From positions 1 to 64,000 of the forward strand of contig NZ_BILX01000029.1 in NCBI RefSeq assembly GCF_004000785.1: DNA of 64,000 nucleotides, read 5' to 3'. The stretch is from Paenibacillus ehimensis NBRC 15659. GTDB lineage: Bacteria > Bacillota > Bacilli > Paenibacillales > NBRC-103111. Position numbers and translations under genes: made by a program. Position 1 is the stretch's first letter. Each line of letters starts with the position of its first letter. The notes beneath the pieces were generated by a model. That model did no database searches, was not told where the DNA came from, and saw only the letters and a program-made list of their open reading frames with translations. Of the stretch, positions 52,181 through 60,997 are shown one piece after another.

Positions 52181-52204
52181 ATACAATAAAAAAGCTTATT
52201 GTAT
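52181..52204. promoter_or_regulatory. inverted repeat at the gntR promoter
   Basis: ATACAATAA-AAAAGC-TTATTGTAT, perfect 9-bp arms, overlapping a -10-like TATAAT (52178-52183, - strand) for the regulator; may serve autoregulation. Confidence 0.5.
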
Positions 52205-52228
52205 AGAATTAAAATTAACTTATACGTT

Positions 52229-52261
52229 ATTGTTGACAATGACAATGTATAAATATACTAT
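52229..52261 (+). promoter_or_regulatory. operator box 1 with promoter
   Basis: ATTGTTGACAAT (52229-52240) contains TTGACA (52233-52238), 17-bp spacer, TACTAT (52256-52261). The box overlaps the -35. Confidence 0.6.
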
Positions 52262-52310
52262 GATTTTAAATGGAGAACAACAAAATGACGAAAAAAAATT
52301 TCAAAATAAA

Positions 52311-52356
52311 ATTGTTAACAATATTGTTGACAATTAATTCTTCGGTAAAATATACT
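52311..52356 (+). promoter_or_regulatory. tandem operator boxes 2 and 3 with catabolic operon promoter
   Basis: ATTGTTAACAAT (52311-52322, perfect palindrome) is followed directly by ATTGTTGACAAT (52323-52334), whose TTGACA (52327-52332) with an 18-bp spacer and TATACT (52351-52356) forms a strong promoter for the operon at 52406. Repressor bound here would block the -35. Confidence 0.75.
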
Positions 52357-52405
52357 TACATCATCCTCAAATTGTTCTTACCACACGACAAAGGAGAGAT
52401 ATGGT

Positions 52406-53566
52406 ATGTTCATTAAAGATGTAATAACAACGCCTGTACTGATTCCGTTCAAAAAACCGGCCAAGTGGTCGGGCGGTACCCGGAAGAATGCCCCGGCATT
52501 AATCGTTCAGCTGATCACGGATGAAGGCGTTATCGGATATGGCGAGTGTGTCGGACCTACGATCTCAACGATCCAGACGATTGTGGAAAAAGAATTTAAA
52601 CCGTTTCTGATCGGCAAAGACCCGATGCAGACGGAGCTGATCCTGCATCAGCTGGAGGAATACATTCTAAACTGGTCGCAGATCGGATACTACGCGTTGG
52701 CCGGCATCGATATCGCCTTATTGGATTTGAAAGCGAAATTATTGAACACGCCGGTATACAATTTGCTTGGCGGGCTGTACCGGAAGGAGGTTTCCTTCTC
52801 CGGATATTTGTTCATCGATGATCCGTTGGTCAACGCCAAGGAAGCCGAGGAGATCGTCGCCCGAGGCTACGATGAAATTAAGATCAAGGTCGGCCGGGAT
52901 ATCGATCTGGATACGCGCAGAATTCAAGAAATTCGCCGGGCCGTAGGTCCGAAGGTCAAGCTGCGGATCGACGCCAACCAGATTTGGAGCGTAAGCAGCG
53001 CGATTAAAGCGATTAACCGAATGGCCGAATACGATCTGCAGCTGGTGGAGCAGCCGATTCCTTACTACGATATCGACGGATTGGCGACTGTAAGCCAATC
53101 GGTTCCTGTTCCTATTACGGCGGACGAGTCCTGCACTACGTTCGATACGGCCCTCCGATTGATCGAAAAGCGGGCGGTTGCCGCCTTTACGGTCTATCCT
53201 TCGGAAGCGGGCGGACTTCTGAAAGCCAAGCAAATCGTCGAGTTGGCCAACAGCTGCGGGATCTGGTGCGTGACCGGCTCGTGGGCGGAAACGGGGATTG
53301 CGACGCTGGCCAATGCCCATCTGATTGCGGCTTCAAGAAACTTCCCGTTCGCCAACGATACCCATTACGGATGGTATACGTCCGACGTATTGAAGAATCC
53401 GTTAAGCTTCCGCAACGGAAAGCTGGCATTAAGCGATTCCCCGGGACTCGGGGTAGAGCTGGCGCCTGATTTCAACGGGCTGGCCAAAGAAGAAATTCGC
53501 GAGATGGTGTTCTACGACGACGAAAGCGCGGAGAACTACCAGCCTCGAATCGGCATGCTACTTTAA
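52406..53566 (+). CDS. mandelate racemase/muconate lactonizing enzyme family protein
   Basis: A 386-residue enolase-superfamily enzyme. The catalytic lysines are in DEIKIKVGRD, and metal ligands in LRIDANQIW, LVEQPI and ITADES. This set abstracts a proton alpha to a carboxylate, typically for dehydration, epimerisation or cycloisomerisation of an acid. Subgroup and substrate cannot be settled by eye; the KxK form is typical of the MLE branch. AAGGAGAG precedes the ATG. It is the first gene of the GntR-controlled operon, so its substrate is likely the imported compound or an early product. Confidence 0.85.
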   Translation: MFIKDVITTPVLIPFKKPAKWSGGTRKNAPALIVQLITDEGVIGYGECVGPTISTIQTIVEKEFKPFLIGKDPMQTELILHQLEEYILNWSQIGYYALAGIDIALLDLKAKLLNTPVYNLLGGLYRKEVSFSGYLFIDDPLVNAKEAEEIVARGYDEIKIKVGRDIDLDTRRIQEIRRAVGPKVKLRIDANQIWSVSSAIKAINRMAEYDLQLVEQPIPYYDIDGLATVSQSVPVPITADESCTTFDTALRLIEKRAVAAFTVYPSEAGGLLKAKQIVELANSCGIWCVTGSWAETGIATLANAHLIAASRNFPFANDTHYGWYTSDVLKNPLSFRNGKLALSDSPGLGVELAPDFNGLAKEEIREMVFYDDESAENYQPRIGMLL

Positions 53567-53585
53567 GAACAGGAGGTTTTCACCG

Positions 53586-54611
53586 ATGCCGGAAACGATG
53601 CGCGCGCTTGTGTGGGAAGGGCCGGGCGTACTTCAGCTGCGCCATGTCCCCGTACCGGAAGTAAAGAACGATGAAGTGCTGGTTAAAGTGTCTTATTCGG
53701 GAATCTGTGCGACGGATCAAGAAATTTTTCAAGGGAAATTTCCGTACCGGCCTCCTTATATTTTAGGACATGAGCTGACCGGGACAATCGTAAAAACCGG
53801 CCATGCGCAAGCCGCTTTGCGGGAAGGGGAACGGGTCGTCATCGACCCGGCCGTCCCTTGTGAAGCCTGCCTCTCCTGCCAGTCCGGAAAGCCGGAATTT
53901 TGTCTCAACTATCGTGAGCTCGGGATCAATAGGAACGGCGGCTGGGCCGATTATGCGGTCATCCCCGCACGATGCGTCCACCGCATCCCGGACACGATGA
54001 GCGACCTGGCGGCTGCTGTATTTGAACCGATGACGTGCCCGTTCGGAGCGGTTGAGGCTGCGGGGGTGAACGCCTGCGATAAAGTGCTCGTTTTTGGGGA
54101 CGGCCCGGCGGCTCTCTATTTCACGCAGATTGTCCGAATGCGAGGGGCCGCTGCCGTAACGGTCGTCTATAAGCTGCCGGAGCGGGTGGAATGGCTAAAG
54201 AAAGCGGGAGCTGCTGTTGTTATTGAAAGCGTTAACATGGAATCCGTCGAACAAACGGACGATTACGTCCGCAACCAAGGCTTCGACCTTGTGATCGATG
54301 CCGTAGGGCTGTCGGAGACGGTGCAGGCCGCAGTCCGGTACGCGAAAATCGGCGGCAGAATGATCTTTTATGGCTTCAAGGATAGCCAGACGAGCGCCTT
54401 CCCTCACCGGGAAATTATTCTCAAAAACTTGACGATCTACGGGCGCACGAATGCGCCGTCCGTCTGGCCGAGAGCGATTGAAGCCGTAAGCCGCGGCTAT
54501 ATCGAACTGGAGCCGCTGGTAGGGCAAGTTCTCAAGCCGGAGCAAGTGAAAGCCTTTTTGGAGGAAGGCCAATCCTCTTGTGCGATCAAAACCGTCATTG
54601 ACTGGAGATAA
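53586..54611 (+). CDS. zinc-dependent medium-chain dehydrogenase
   Basis: A 341-residue MDR enzyme. The catalytic zinc site is suggested by SGICATDQEIFQG and GHELTGTI, the structural zinc by CEACLSCQSGKPEFC, and the Rossmann fold by VLVFGDGPAALYF (a GDGPAA variant of the usual glycine motif). It oxidises a secondary alcohol, often of a polyol or sugar acid, with NAD(P). AGGAGG upstream of ATG; 19 bp after the preceding gene. It resembles L-threonine/sorbitol dehydrogenase-like enzymes but the substrate is unknown. Confidence 0.9.
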   Translation: MPETMRALVWEGPGVLQLRHVPVPEVKNDEVLVKVSYSGICATDQEIFQGKFPYRPPYILGHELTGTIVKTGHAQAALREGERVVIDPAVPCEACLSCQSGKPEFCLNYRELGINRNGGWADYAVIPARCVHRIPDTMSDLAAAVFEPMTCPFGAVEAAGVNACDKVLVFGDGPAALYFTQIVRMRGAAAVTVVYKLPERVEWLKKAGAAVVIESVNMESVEQTDDYVRNQGFDLVIDAVGLSETVQAAVRYAKIGGRMIFYGFKDSQTSAFPHREIILKNLTIYGRTNAPSVWPRAIEAVSRGYIELEPLVGQVLKPEQVKAFLEEGQSSCAIKTVIDWR

Positions 54612-54626
54612 AGGAGGGGACAAGCT

Positions 54627-55724
54627 TTGCTTAAAGCTGCCATTCGCATCGTTGCCGTTGTTTGTCTCATGTGTTGGGTCGCCGCCTGCGGCCATCCGCC
54701 GGGCCAACAAGCAGGTCAAGGGGGCCCGGAATCCGTCTACAAAGGGCAGACGCTGAATGTCTTGTCGTGGGAGGGCTACCAGGAGGACGAATGGGTGAAA
54801 CCGTTCGAGGACAAATATGGGGTCAAGGTGAACGTTTCCTACGCCGGAAGCGTCGACGAGATGTTTGCCAAGGCGGCTTCGGGCTCCGTCCATTACGATT
54901 TGATCTTTATGGACGGCGGTTCCGTGACCCGGTACCAGAAGCTGAACCTGCTTCAGCCGATTGACACGTCCAAGCTGAAGAACACCGCGCAGCTCATTCC
55001 TGCCATGAACAAGCTGAACGAAAAGCATGTGACGTTCGAGCAGAAAGCTTACGCCCTTCCCTTCGCCTGGGGCTCGCTGCCACTGGCTGTCAACCGGGAC
55101 AAAATCAAGGAGCCCGTCGATTCGTGGTCCGTGTTATGGGACGACAAGTACAAGGGCAAAATCGCCACGGTCGACGATGCCAACAACCAGATTTCGATGA
55201 CCGCCCTGCTGCTTGGGTTCAAAGACCCTTACCAATTGACGGACGATCAAATGGAGCAGGTCAAACAAAAGCTGATCGAACAAAAGCAGCTTGTCCGTTC
55301 CTATTATACGGGCTTTGAAGACGGAAAAAATCTAATGGCCAGCGGAGAGGCCTGGGTCATCTATACGCAGGGGCCGACGATGGTGACGGATTTGCAAAAA
55401 GCGGGAATGGATGTCGTCGAAGTCGTTCCCAAAGAGGGAGCGCTGGTATGGATCGATAACGTTACCATTGGCGCGAAAGCTCAAAATCCGGAATTGGTTC
55501 ATCTCTATATCGACTATTTGATCTCTGCGGAGGTGCAGGCGCAGGTGGTCAAAAAAGCGGGCTACGGGGTCGTTAATCAAGAGGCCGTGAAGCATATTTC
55601 GGAAAAAGAGGCGAAAGACGCCCATATGGACGATGCGGACTATTTCAATCGTCTGGTGTACGTCGCATTTCCGGAAAGCTTCGAAAAACGGGTTAAGCTT
55701 TGGAACGAGGTTAAAGCCAATTAA
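54627..55724 (+). CDS. PotD-like ABC transporter substrate-binding lipoprotein
   Basis: A 365-residue lipoprotein (lipobox WVAAC, Cys21) of the spermidine/putrescine-binding family: LNVLSWEGYQEDEWVKPFEDKYG, YDLIFMDGGSVTRYQKLNLLQPID, LPFAWGSLPLAVNRDKIKEP. Family members bind polyamines, but many homologues take other cationic or amino compounds, so the ligand need not be a polyamine here. Start is TTG with AAAGGAGGGG upstream. Its partners are the next three genes. Confidence 0.9.
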   Translation: MLKAAIRIVAVVCLMCWVAACGHPPGQQAGQGGPESVYKGQTLNVLSWEGYQEDEWVKPFEDKYGVKVNVSYAGSVDEMFAKAASGSVHYDLIFMDGGSVTRYQKLNLLQPIDTSKLKNTAQLIPAMNKLNEKHVTFEQKAYALPFAWGSLPLAVNRDKIKEPVDSWSVLWDDKYKGKIATVDDANNQISMTALLLGFKDPYQLTDDQMEQVKQKLIEQKQLVRSYYTGFEDGKNLMASGEAWVIYTQGPTMVTDLQKAGMDVVEVVPKEGALVWIDNVTIGAKAQNPELVHLYIDYLISAEVQAQVVKKAGYGVVNQEAVKHISEKEAKDAHMDDADYFNRLVYVAFPESFEKRVKLWNEVKAN

Positions 55725-55781
55725 GCGCGGTGCGGGAATTTCATTCATCCTCTTTTATAGAAGAAAGGAAAGACGATCATC

Positions 55782-56870
55782 ATGAACGATAGCCAACCGG
55801 TCTTGGAAATGATCAATGTGGTCAAGGATTACGGGCATTTCACTGCAATCAAGCGGTTGAATCTGTCGGTCGGCAAAGGCGAGTTTTTTTCGATCATAGG
55901 TCCGAGCGGCTGCGGAAAAACGACCATCCTGAAAATGATCGCCGGATTTGAATTCCCTACCGGCGGGGAGATTCGAATTTCGGGTGTGAACGCAAGCGGA
56001 CAGCCTCCTTATCAACGAAATGTGAATACCGTATTTCAAAACTACGCCCTGTTTCCGCACATGACCGTATTTCAGAATGTCGCCTATCCTCTGAAAATCA
56101 AGCAAGTCCCCAAAGCGGAAATGGCCAAAAGGGTGATGGATAGTCTGGACATGGTAAGCATGCGGGAGTACGCGGACCGCAGACCGGATCAGCTGAGCGG
56201 CGGCCAGAAGCAGCGGGTGGCTTTGGCCAGAGCTTTGATTTCGAGCCCCGATATTTTGCTGCTGGACGAACCGTTGTCCGCCTTGGACTTTCATTTAAGA
56301 CAGGATATGCAGAAGATATTGAAGCATTTGCAGCGGGAAGTCGGCATTACGTTTATTTACATTACGCACGATCAAGGGGAAGCCTTAAGCTTATCGGACC
56401 GGATTGCGGTCATGAAGCGCGGAAGGCTGCATCAGGTAGGCACCCCGGCCGAAATTTACAATCATCCGACAACGAAGTTTGTCGCCGGGTTTATCGGAAA
56501 GACGAATTTGCTGCCCGGCCGGATGATTCAGGATCATCTGTTTCAATGCGACAACGGGGAGACCTTCCGCGTCGAAGCTCCGAACGATCCGAATGCGGCC
56601 TGCTTATCGATACGTCCGGAGAAAATCCGCTTCGCTCCGGAGGACGATACGTATACGAACAAAATCGAAGGCGCTTTCGTGCTGGAGGAAACGTATTACG
56701 GCTCGGAAACCGAAGTATTGCTCAAGCTGAAGGGAGAGCTTCCGTTCCTCCTGAGGATTACGGAGCAGGACAAGCATCGCCGGATTGCTCCGGGAACATT
56801 TGTCGATCTTTATTTCAGGACGGAAGACGCAGCCGTTGTTCAGAATACAGGTGAGACCGATGAACAATAA
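55782..56870 (+). CDS. PotA-like ABC transporter ATP-binding protein
   Basis: A 362-residue ATPase: Walker A GPSGCGKTT, Q-loop VFQNYALFPHMTV, signature LSGGQKQRVALARAL, Walker B LLLDEPLSALD, and a C-terminal TOBE domain (from about 280). It energises the PotBC-like permeases next to it. AGAAAGGAAAG precedes the ATG. It overlaps the following permease gene by 11 bp. Confidence 0.92.
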   Translation: MNDSQPVLEMINVVKDYGHFTAIKRLNLSVGKGEFFSIIGPSGCGKTTILKMIAGFEFPTGGEIRISGVNASGQPPYQRNVNTVFQNYALFPHMTVFQNVAYPLKIKQVPKAEMAKRVMDSLDMVSMREYADRRPDQLSGGQKQRVALARALISSPDILLLDEPLSALDFHLRQDMQKILKHLQREVGITFIYITHDQGEALSLSDRIAVMKRGRLHQVGTPAEIYNHPTTKFVAGFIGKTNLLPGRMIQDHLFQCDNGETFRVEAPNDPNAACLSIRPEKIRFAPEDDTYTNKIEGAFVLEETYYGSETEVLLKLKGELPFLLRITEQDKHRRIAPGTFVDLYFRTEDAAVVQNTGETDEQ

Positions 56871-57705
56871 ACGGATTATGATCTCGTTCATCTCCCTTTG
56901 GGTGATCTTGTTTATTCTTATTCCGATCGGTACTATGGCATTATACAGTTTTTGGCAGGTCGATCAATTCAAACTCGTGCGGACGCTGACTTTCGCGAAT
57001 TATATCGCTTTCTTCACCGATCCGACTTATGTGCAGCTGCTGCTGAAGACGCTGAAGCTTTCCGCGTTGATCGCCTGTCTCGCTGTTGTCATCAGCTATC
57101 CGATGGCCCTGATCGTCCATTATAAAGGAGGGGCCTTCAAAACCGTGCTGTTTTTGGGCGTGCTTGCGCCGTTATGGGTCGGCTACTTGGTACGGATTTA
57201 TGCATGGCGTTCCATTTTGGGTGAAAACGGGTTTATCAATTCCGTTCTTCTGCTTGCGGGTGTTTTGGAGAAGCCGGCAACGGGCCTGCTGTTTAACAAT
57301 TTCTCCGTGATCGTTACCGTGCTGTGCATAGCCATTCCGTTCACATTCATTCCGATTTATACCACCATCGAGAAAATCCCCGTCTCGTTAGTCCGGGCTT
57401 CGGAAGATTTGGGGGGAACGGCATTTTATACGTTTATTCACATTATTGCTCCGCTAAGCTTGCCCGGTATTGCAACCGGATTCATGTTTGCCTTCATTAC
57501 CGCCGTCGGCGATTATATGGCTCCCGCCTTGGTCGGAGGGGCGTCCGGAATACTGTTCGGCAATATTATTCAGACCCAGTTCGGCAACAGCTTTAATTGG
57601 CCGCTGGGCGCCTCCTTGGCCGTCATATTGCTGCTATGCTTGCTGCTGGTTATTTTGATTTTGAGGAAGCTGGGGGATGTCAAAGGAACATTCGAAGAAA
57701 ATTAG
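56860..57705 (+). CDS. PotB-like ABC transporter permease
   Basis: A 281-residue permease with six TM segments; the coupling EAA loop is SLVRASEDLGGTAFYTFIHIIAPLSLPGI. The chosen ATG begins MNNKRIMISF just before the first TM and overlaps the end of the ATPase gene; longer in-frame starts would only read into it. Pairs with the PotC-like protein downstream. Confidence 0.92.
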   Translation: MNNKRIMISFISLWVILFILIPIGTMALYSFWQVDQFKLVRTLTFANYIAFFTDPTYVQLLLKTLKLSALIACLAVVISYPMALIVHYKGGAFKTVLFLGVLAPLWVGYLVRIYAWRSILGENGFINSVLLLAGVLEKPATGLLFNNFSVIVTVLCIAIPFTFIPIYTTIEKIPVSLVRASEDLGGTAFYTFIHIIAPLSLPGIATGFMFAFITAVGDYMAPALVGGASGILFGNIIQTQFGNSFNWPLGASLAVILLLCLLLVILILRKLGDVKGTFEEN

Positions 57706-57719
57706 CGGAGGGACCCACC

Positions 57720-58496
57720 TTGAACTACGTGAAGAATTGGGCTTGCATCCTGTTTGCCGCGGCCGTATATCTGTTCTTGTATTTACCCATTCTGGTCACC
57801 GTGCTGTTCAGCTTCAACGCGTCGCGCATCCCGGCGCTTCCGATCAAAGCGTTTACCTTCGATTGGTACGTGAAGCTGTTTCAGGAGCCGAAGCTGTGGC
57901 TGGCCGCCAAAAATAGCCTGACGGTCAGCATCCCCGCCATGCTGCTTGCGATTCTGGTGGGCACCACGGCCGCATTTTTGTTCCAGCGCTACAAATTTGC
58001 CGGGAGAAGCTTTTTGCAGCTTTCCCTATTGCTGCCTTACATTTTGCCCGGCATCATCACCGGCATCGCGCTGACTTTATTCTTCAAAACGCTGCAGCTC
58101 TCCGCTTCTTTGTTCGCGGTTACCCTCGGACATGTCGTCATTGTTACACCGGTAGTGATGATCATGGTGATGGACCGGTTGAAACGTCTGGACAAAAACT
58201 TGGAGCTGGCCTCCATGGATCTGGGGGCCTCTCCGTTAAAAACATTTTTCTACGTCACGCTGCCCAATATCAAAGGGGCTTTGCTGGGCGGAGCTTTACT
58301 GGGACTCACGGTATCGTTCGACGAGATCGTCGTGACGTTCTTCCTGATCGGAACGGACAATACGCTGCCTATGCAAATCTGGTCGATGATCCGGTACGGG
58401 TATTCGCCGCAAATCAATGCCATCTATTCGCTGTTCATTGTCTTTTCCTTGGCGGTTATCGCGTTTGCGGGAAAAAACGTATTGAAAAAATCGTAG
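57720..58496 (+). CDS. PotC-like ABC transporter permease
   Basis: A 258-residue permease with six TM segments and the EAA loop KNLELASMDLGASPLKTFFYVTLPNIKG. The start is TTG at 57720 with CGGAGGG eight bases upstream; the in-frame codons before it lie inside the preceding gene. It completes the importer. Confidence 0.9.
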   Translation: MNYVKNWACILFAAAVYLFLYLPILVTVLFSFNASRIPALPIKAFTFDWYVKLFQEPKLWLAAKNSLTVSIPAMLLAILVGTTAAFLFQRYKFAGRSFLQLSLLLPYILPGIITGIALTLFFKTLQLSASLFAVTLGHVVIVTPVVMIMVMDRLKRLDKNLELASMDLGASPLKTFFYVTLPNIKGALLGGALLGLTVSFDEIVVTFFLIGTDNTLPMQIWSMIRYGYSPQINAIYSLFIVFSLAVIAFAGKNVLKKS

Positions 58497-58517
58497 CAGA
58501 ACGGGACGGATGGAGAA

Positions 58518-59594
58518 ATGGCGAGAAAAGCTTACTTACATTATAAAAAAGAACAATGGAGGCCCAAGGTCGGAGCTTACCGGCAATTGGCCGGCATTCA
58601 ACCGTTTGCTTTTGCCGAGGGCAAAGCCAAAGGTCTGCGCGCTTTCGACGTGCGCAACGGGAGGCTGCGCTTTACCGTGTTGGCCGACCGGGGGATGGAT
58701 ATCGGACAGGTGGAATGCGACGGCATTCCGATGGCGTGGATCTCGCCCGTCGGCTACGCCTCCGGCGAATATTTCGAGCCGGCCGGGACGGGGTGGCTGC
58801 GCAATTTTTCCGGCGGTCTGCTGACGACGTGCGGGCTCACCCAAGCAGGAGAGCCGTGCCGTGACGGGGAGGAGGAGCTAGGGCTGCATGGAAGAATATC
58901 CAATCTCCCTGCCCGTCAAACCGCCTACGAAGAGGAGTGGATCGGAGAGGAGTACAGGTTGTCCGTTCGAGGGTGTGTCGAGCAAGCTTCGGTGTTTCAT
59001 GAGCAGTTGGAGCTCAAGCGATCGATCACGACCGTTTTCGGTTCCAATGTGATCAAAATCGAGGACGAGGTCATCAACCAAGGCTGCACGGCTGCTCCGC
59101 TCATGTTGTTATATCATATCAACCTGGGATTTCCTTTGGTCGATGAAGGTTCCTGCATCGTCGGTTCCATAACGAATGTAAGAGCATGGGAGGGCACGCC
59201 GGATGCGGACCTGGAGCATTATTCGCTTATCCCCGGTCCTAGTATTGCCGTGGATGAGGAGGTTATCCATGCGGAAGTGGAGCCCGACGAAAACGGGAAA
59301 TGCCATCTGATGCTCGTAAATCCGCAGGAAGATATCGCGTTTGTATATTCCTACGATTCACGGCAGTTTCCCCGGTTTTCGCTATGGAAGGGCATCAAAC
59401 AAGGCATCTATGCGGTCGGCTTCGAACCGGCCAACTGCGGTTTGAACGGAAGAGCGGCCGAGCGGCGGGAGGGCGGGCTGGAGGAGCTGCTGCCTCATGA
59501 AAAGCGTACATTTGAGTCGGAATTTATGTTTTTAACCACAAGAGAAGAAATCGAGACCGTTTTACGGGAAAAGTTCGGCAGCAGGGAGATCTAA
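58518..59594 (+). CDS. DUF4432 / aldose 1-epimerase-like protein
   Basis: A 358-residue beta-rich protein of the galactose-mutarotase superfamily, DUF4432 branch: VLADRGMDIGQVECDGIPMAW, FSGGLLTTCGLTQAG, LGLHGRISNLPA, and the conserved LMLLYHINLGFPLVDEG. Members probably act on the ring form or anomers of an unusual sugar or sugar acid. ATG at 58518 with ACGGATGGAGAA upstream. Its presence argues that the operon handles a sugar-derived compound rather than a plain polyamine. Confidence 0.82.
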   Translation: MARKAYLHYKKEQWRPKVGAYRQLAGIQPFAFAEGKAKGLRAFDVRNGRLRFTVLADRGMDIGQVECDGIPMAWISPVGYASGEYFEPAGTGWLRNFSGGLLTTCGLTQAGEPCRDGEEELGLHGRISNLPARQTAYEEEWIGEEYRLSVRGCVEQASVFHEQLELKRSITTVFGSNVIKIEDEVINQGCTAAPLMLLYHINLGFPLVDEGSCIVGSITNVRAWEGTPDADLEHYSLIPGPSIAVDEEVIHAEVEPDENGKCHLMLVNPQEDIAFVYSYDSRQFPRFSLWKGIKQGIYAVGFEPANCGLNGRAAERREGGLEELLPHEKRTFESEFMFLTTREEIETVLREKFGSREI

Positions 59595-59608
59595 GGAGGG
59601 TACATTTT

Positions 59609-60361
59609 ATGGGCGGCAAAAGCTTATGGATTGGCGATACGAAGGTTGAAGCGAAGGCGGTAGGATTCGATAAGGACGGCACATTGTTCGATGCCGTGGC
59701 CTTTTGGGTATATATCGATACGCTGCGGAAGCAGCAGTTTCTGAACCTGGCCGGGGAAGAGCATGAGGAGCAATGGGAGAAGCTGATGGGTATTCGAGGA
59801 GCCGGCGAGGTAGATCATAACGGCGTGCTGGCCGTAGCGACGACCTTGGAGGAAATCATTCTCACCGCCGGCGCTTTCTATCAGTTGAAGGGCTGGCCGT
59901 GGACGGAATGCAAAGCCAAAGCGGAGTCCGTCTTCCGTCTGGCGGACGAGAATACGATGCTGGATCAAGCGTTCCAAGCCAAAGAGGGGGCATCGGAAGT
60001 CATCCGGTCGCTGCTTGATGAAGGGATCCGTACAGGGATCTTAACCTCGGACAAATGGACAAGAGCCGAACAGTGCATGGATTTGCTCGGAGTCAAGGAG
60101 CGGCTCGATTTTCTCATTACCCCGGAGCAGGTGGAGAAAGGCAAGCCAAGCCCGGACATGGTCTTTAAAGCCTGTGAGCAGCTGGGGATATCTCCCCATG
60201 AGCTGGTGGTCGTCGGCGATTCCGTTGTCGATATGAAGATGGCGAAGGCCGCGGGAAGCATCGCTGTCGGGATTGTGACGTATGACGGCTCCAGAGAGGT
60301 GCTGTCCGAGGATGCGGACTTCCTCATCGATTCGCTATTGGAGATTCGAACGAGTTCTTGA
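59609..60361 (+). CDS. HAD family hydrolase
   Basis: A 250-residue haloacid dehalogenase-fold phosphatase: motif I GFDKDGTLFD (Asp nucleophile), motif II ILTSDKW, motif III with KGKPSPDMV, motif IV VVVGDSVVDMKMAK. The insert between motif I and II is a helical C1 cap as in phosphoglycolate-type phosphatases. AAGGAGG precedes the ATG. As last gene of the operon it probably dephosphorylates a small sugar-like intermediate. Confidence 0.88.
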   Translation: MGGKSLWIGDTKVEAKAVGFDKDGTLFDAVAFWVYIDTLRKQQFLNLAGEEHEEQWEKLMGIRGAGEVDHNGVLAVATTLEEIILTAGAFYQLKGWPWTECKAKAESVFRLADENTMLDQAFQAKEGASEVIRSLLDEGIRTGILTSDKWTRAEQCMDLLGVKERLDFLITPEQVEKGKPSPDMVFKACEQLGISPHELVVVGDSVVDMKMAKAAGSIAVGIVTYDGSREVLSEDADFLIDSLLEIRTSS

Positions 60362-60402
60362 AAAATTTTTGTCGGAAATTTGATCAAAAATTGAATTTTA
60401 TA

Positions 60403-60431
60403 TGAACAAAATCGCAAAAGTGTGGTATACT
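60403..60431 (+). promoter_or_regulatory. candidate promoter of the small membrane protein gene
   Basis: Extended -10 TGGTATACT (TATACT 60426-60431) with a weak TGAACA 17 bp upstream. Confidence 0.5.
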
Positions 60432-60473
60432 ATTGGAAGAGAAAGCACTTTCAGTGATTTAGGAGTGATCGCT

Positions 60474-60740
60474 ATGACGACGAAAACGGCAGTCTTGGCC
60501 GAAGGAACCGGAAACGAGCGCAACGTGGGCAGATTGGTAGCTTTGATGACGGCAACAGCATGGGTGCTGCTTGGGATCGGATTGCTGCTTAGTTTATTTA
60601 ACCTGCATGACTTCAGCGATCGTAACACGTCCCTTATGGTCGGGGTCGGGTTCATGGTCGGCAGCGTTCATATCTATGTGATCCGCACGGCAATCCACCT
60701 TGTTCATTCCAGAGCGAAAACGGAAGACGACAGTAAATAA
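60474..60740 (+). CDS. small hypothetical membrane protein
   Basis: An 88-residue protein with two hydrophobic segments (about 22-42 and 54-74) and a polar, charged tail HSRAKTEDDSK. No family recognised. AGGAGTGATC lies upstream of the ATG at 60474, and it has its own promoter and terminator. It sits just before the qox operon, so a respiratory link is possible but unsupported. Confidence 0.65.
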   Translation: MTTKTAVLAEGTGNERNVGRLVALMTATAWVLLGIGLLLSLFNLHDFSDRNTSLMVGVGFMVGSVHIYVIRTAIHLVHSRAKTEDDSK

Positions 60741-60762
60741 ATGGAATAATGCGCAATTTTAG

Positions 60763-60791
60763 CCCCTTCGGGATTCCCCGAAGGGGTTTTT
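60763..60791 (+). terminator. terminator before the qox operon
   Basis: CCCCTTCGGG / CCCGAAGGGG hairpin followed by TTTTT. Confidence 0.9.
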
Positions 60792-60937
60792 GACGTTTAT
60801 TCGAGGTGTCATATTTTGACAAGTGCAAAAAATTTGTCAGCTTCGTGAAAATTATTTTGCAGAATAATGACGAAACCTTGACGTATTTGTTAAGTACCGC
60901 GAACATTTTGTCGTAATCTGTTATGGTGGATCTATAG

Positions 60938-60953
60938 AGTGATCTGGCTCACA
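60938..60953. promoter_or_regulatory. possible Fnr-type site upstream of qoxA
   Basis: AGTGA-TCTGGC-TCACA, one base off the TGTGA-N6-TCACA form, 45 bp upstream of the qoxA start. Confidence 0.35.
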
Positions 60954-60997
60954 GTCAGAACAATCATAGCATTCGGAGAGCGTGGGAGAGGATCGAC

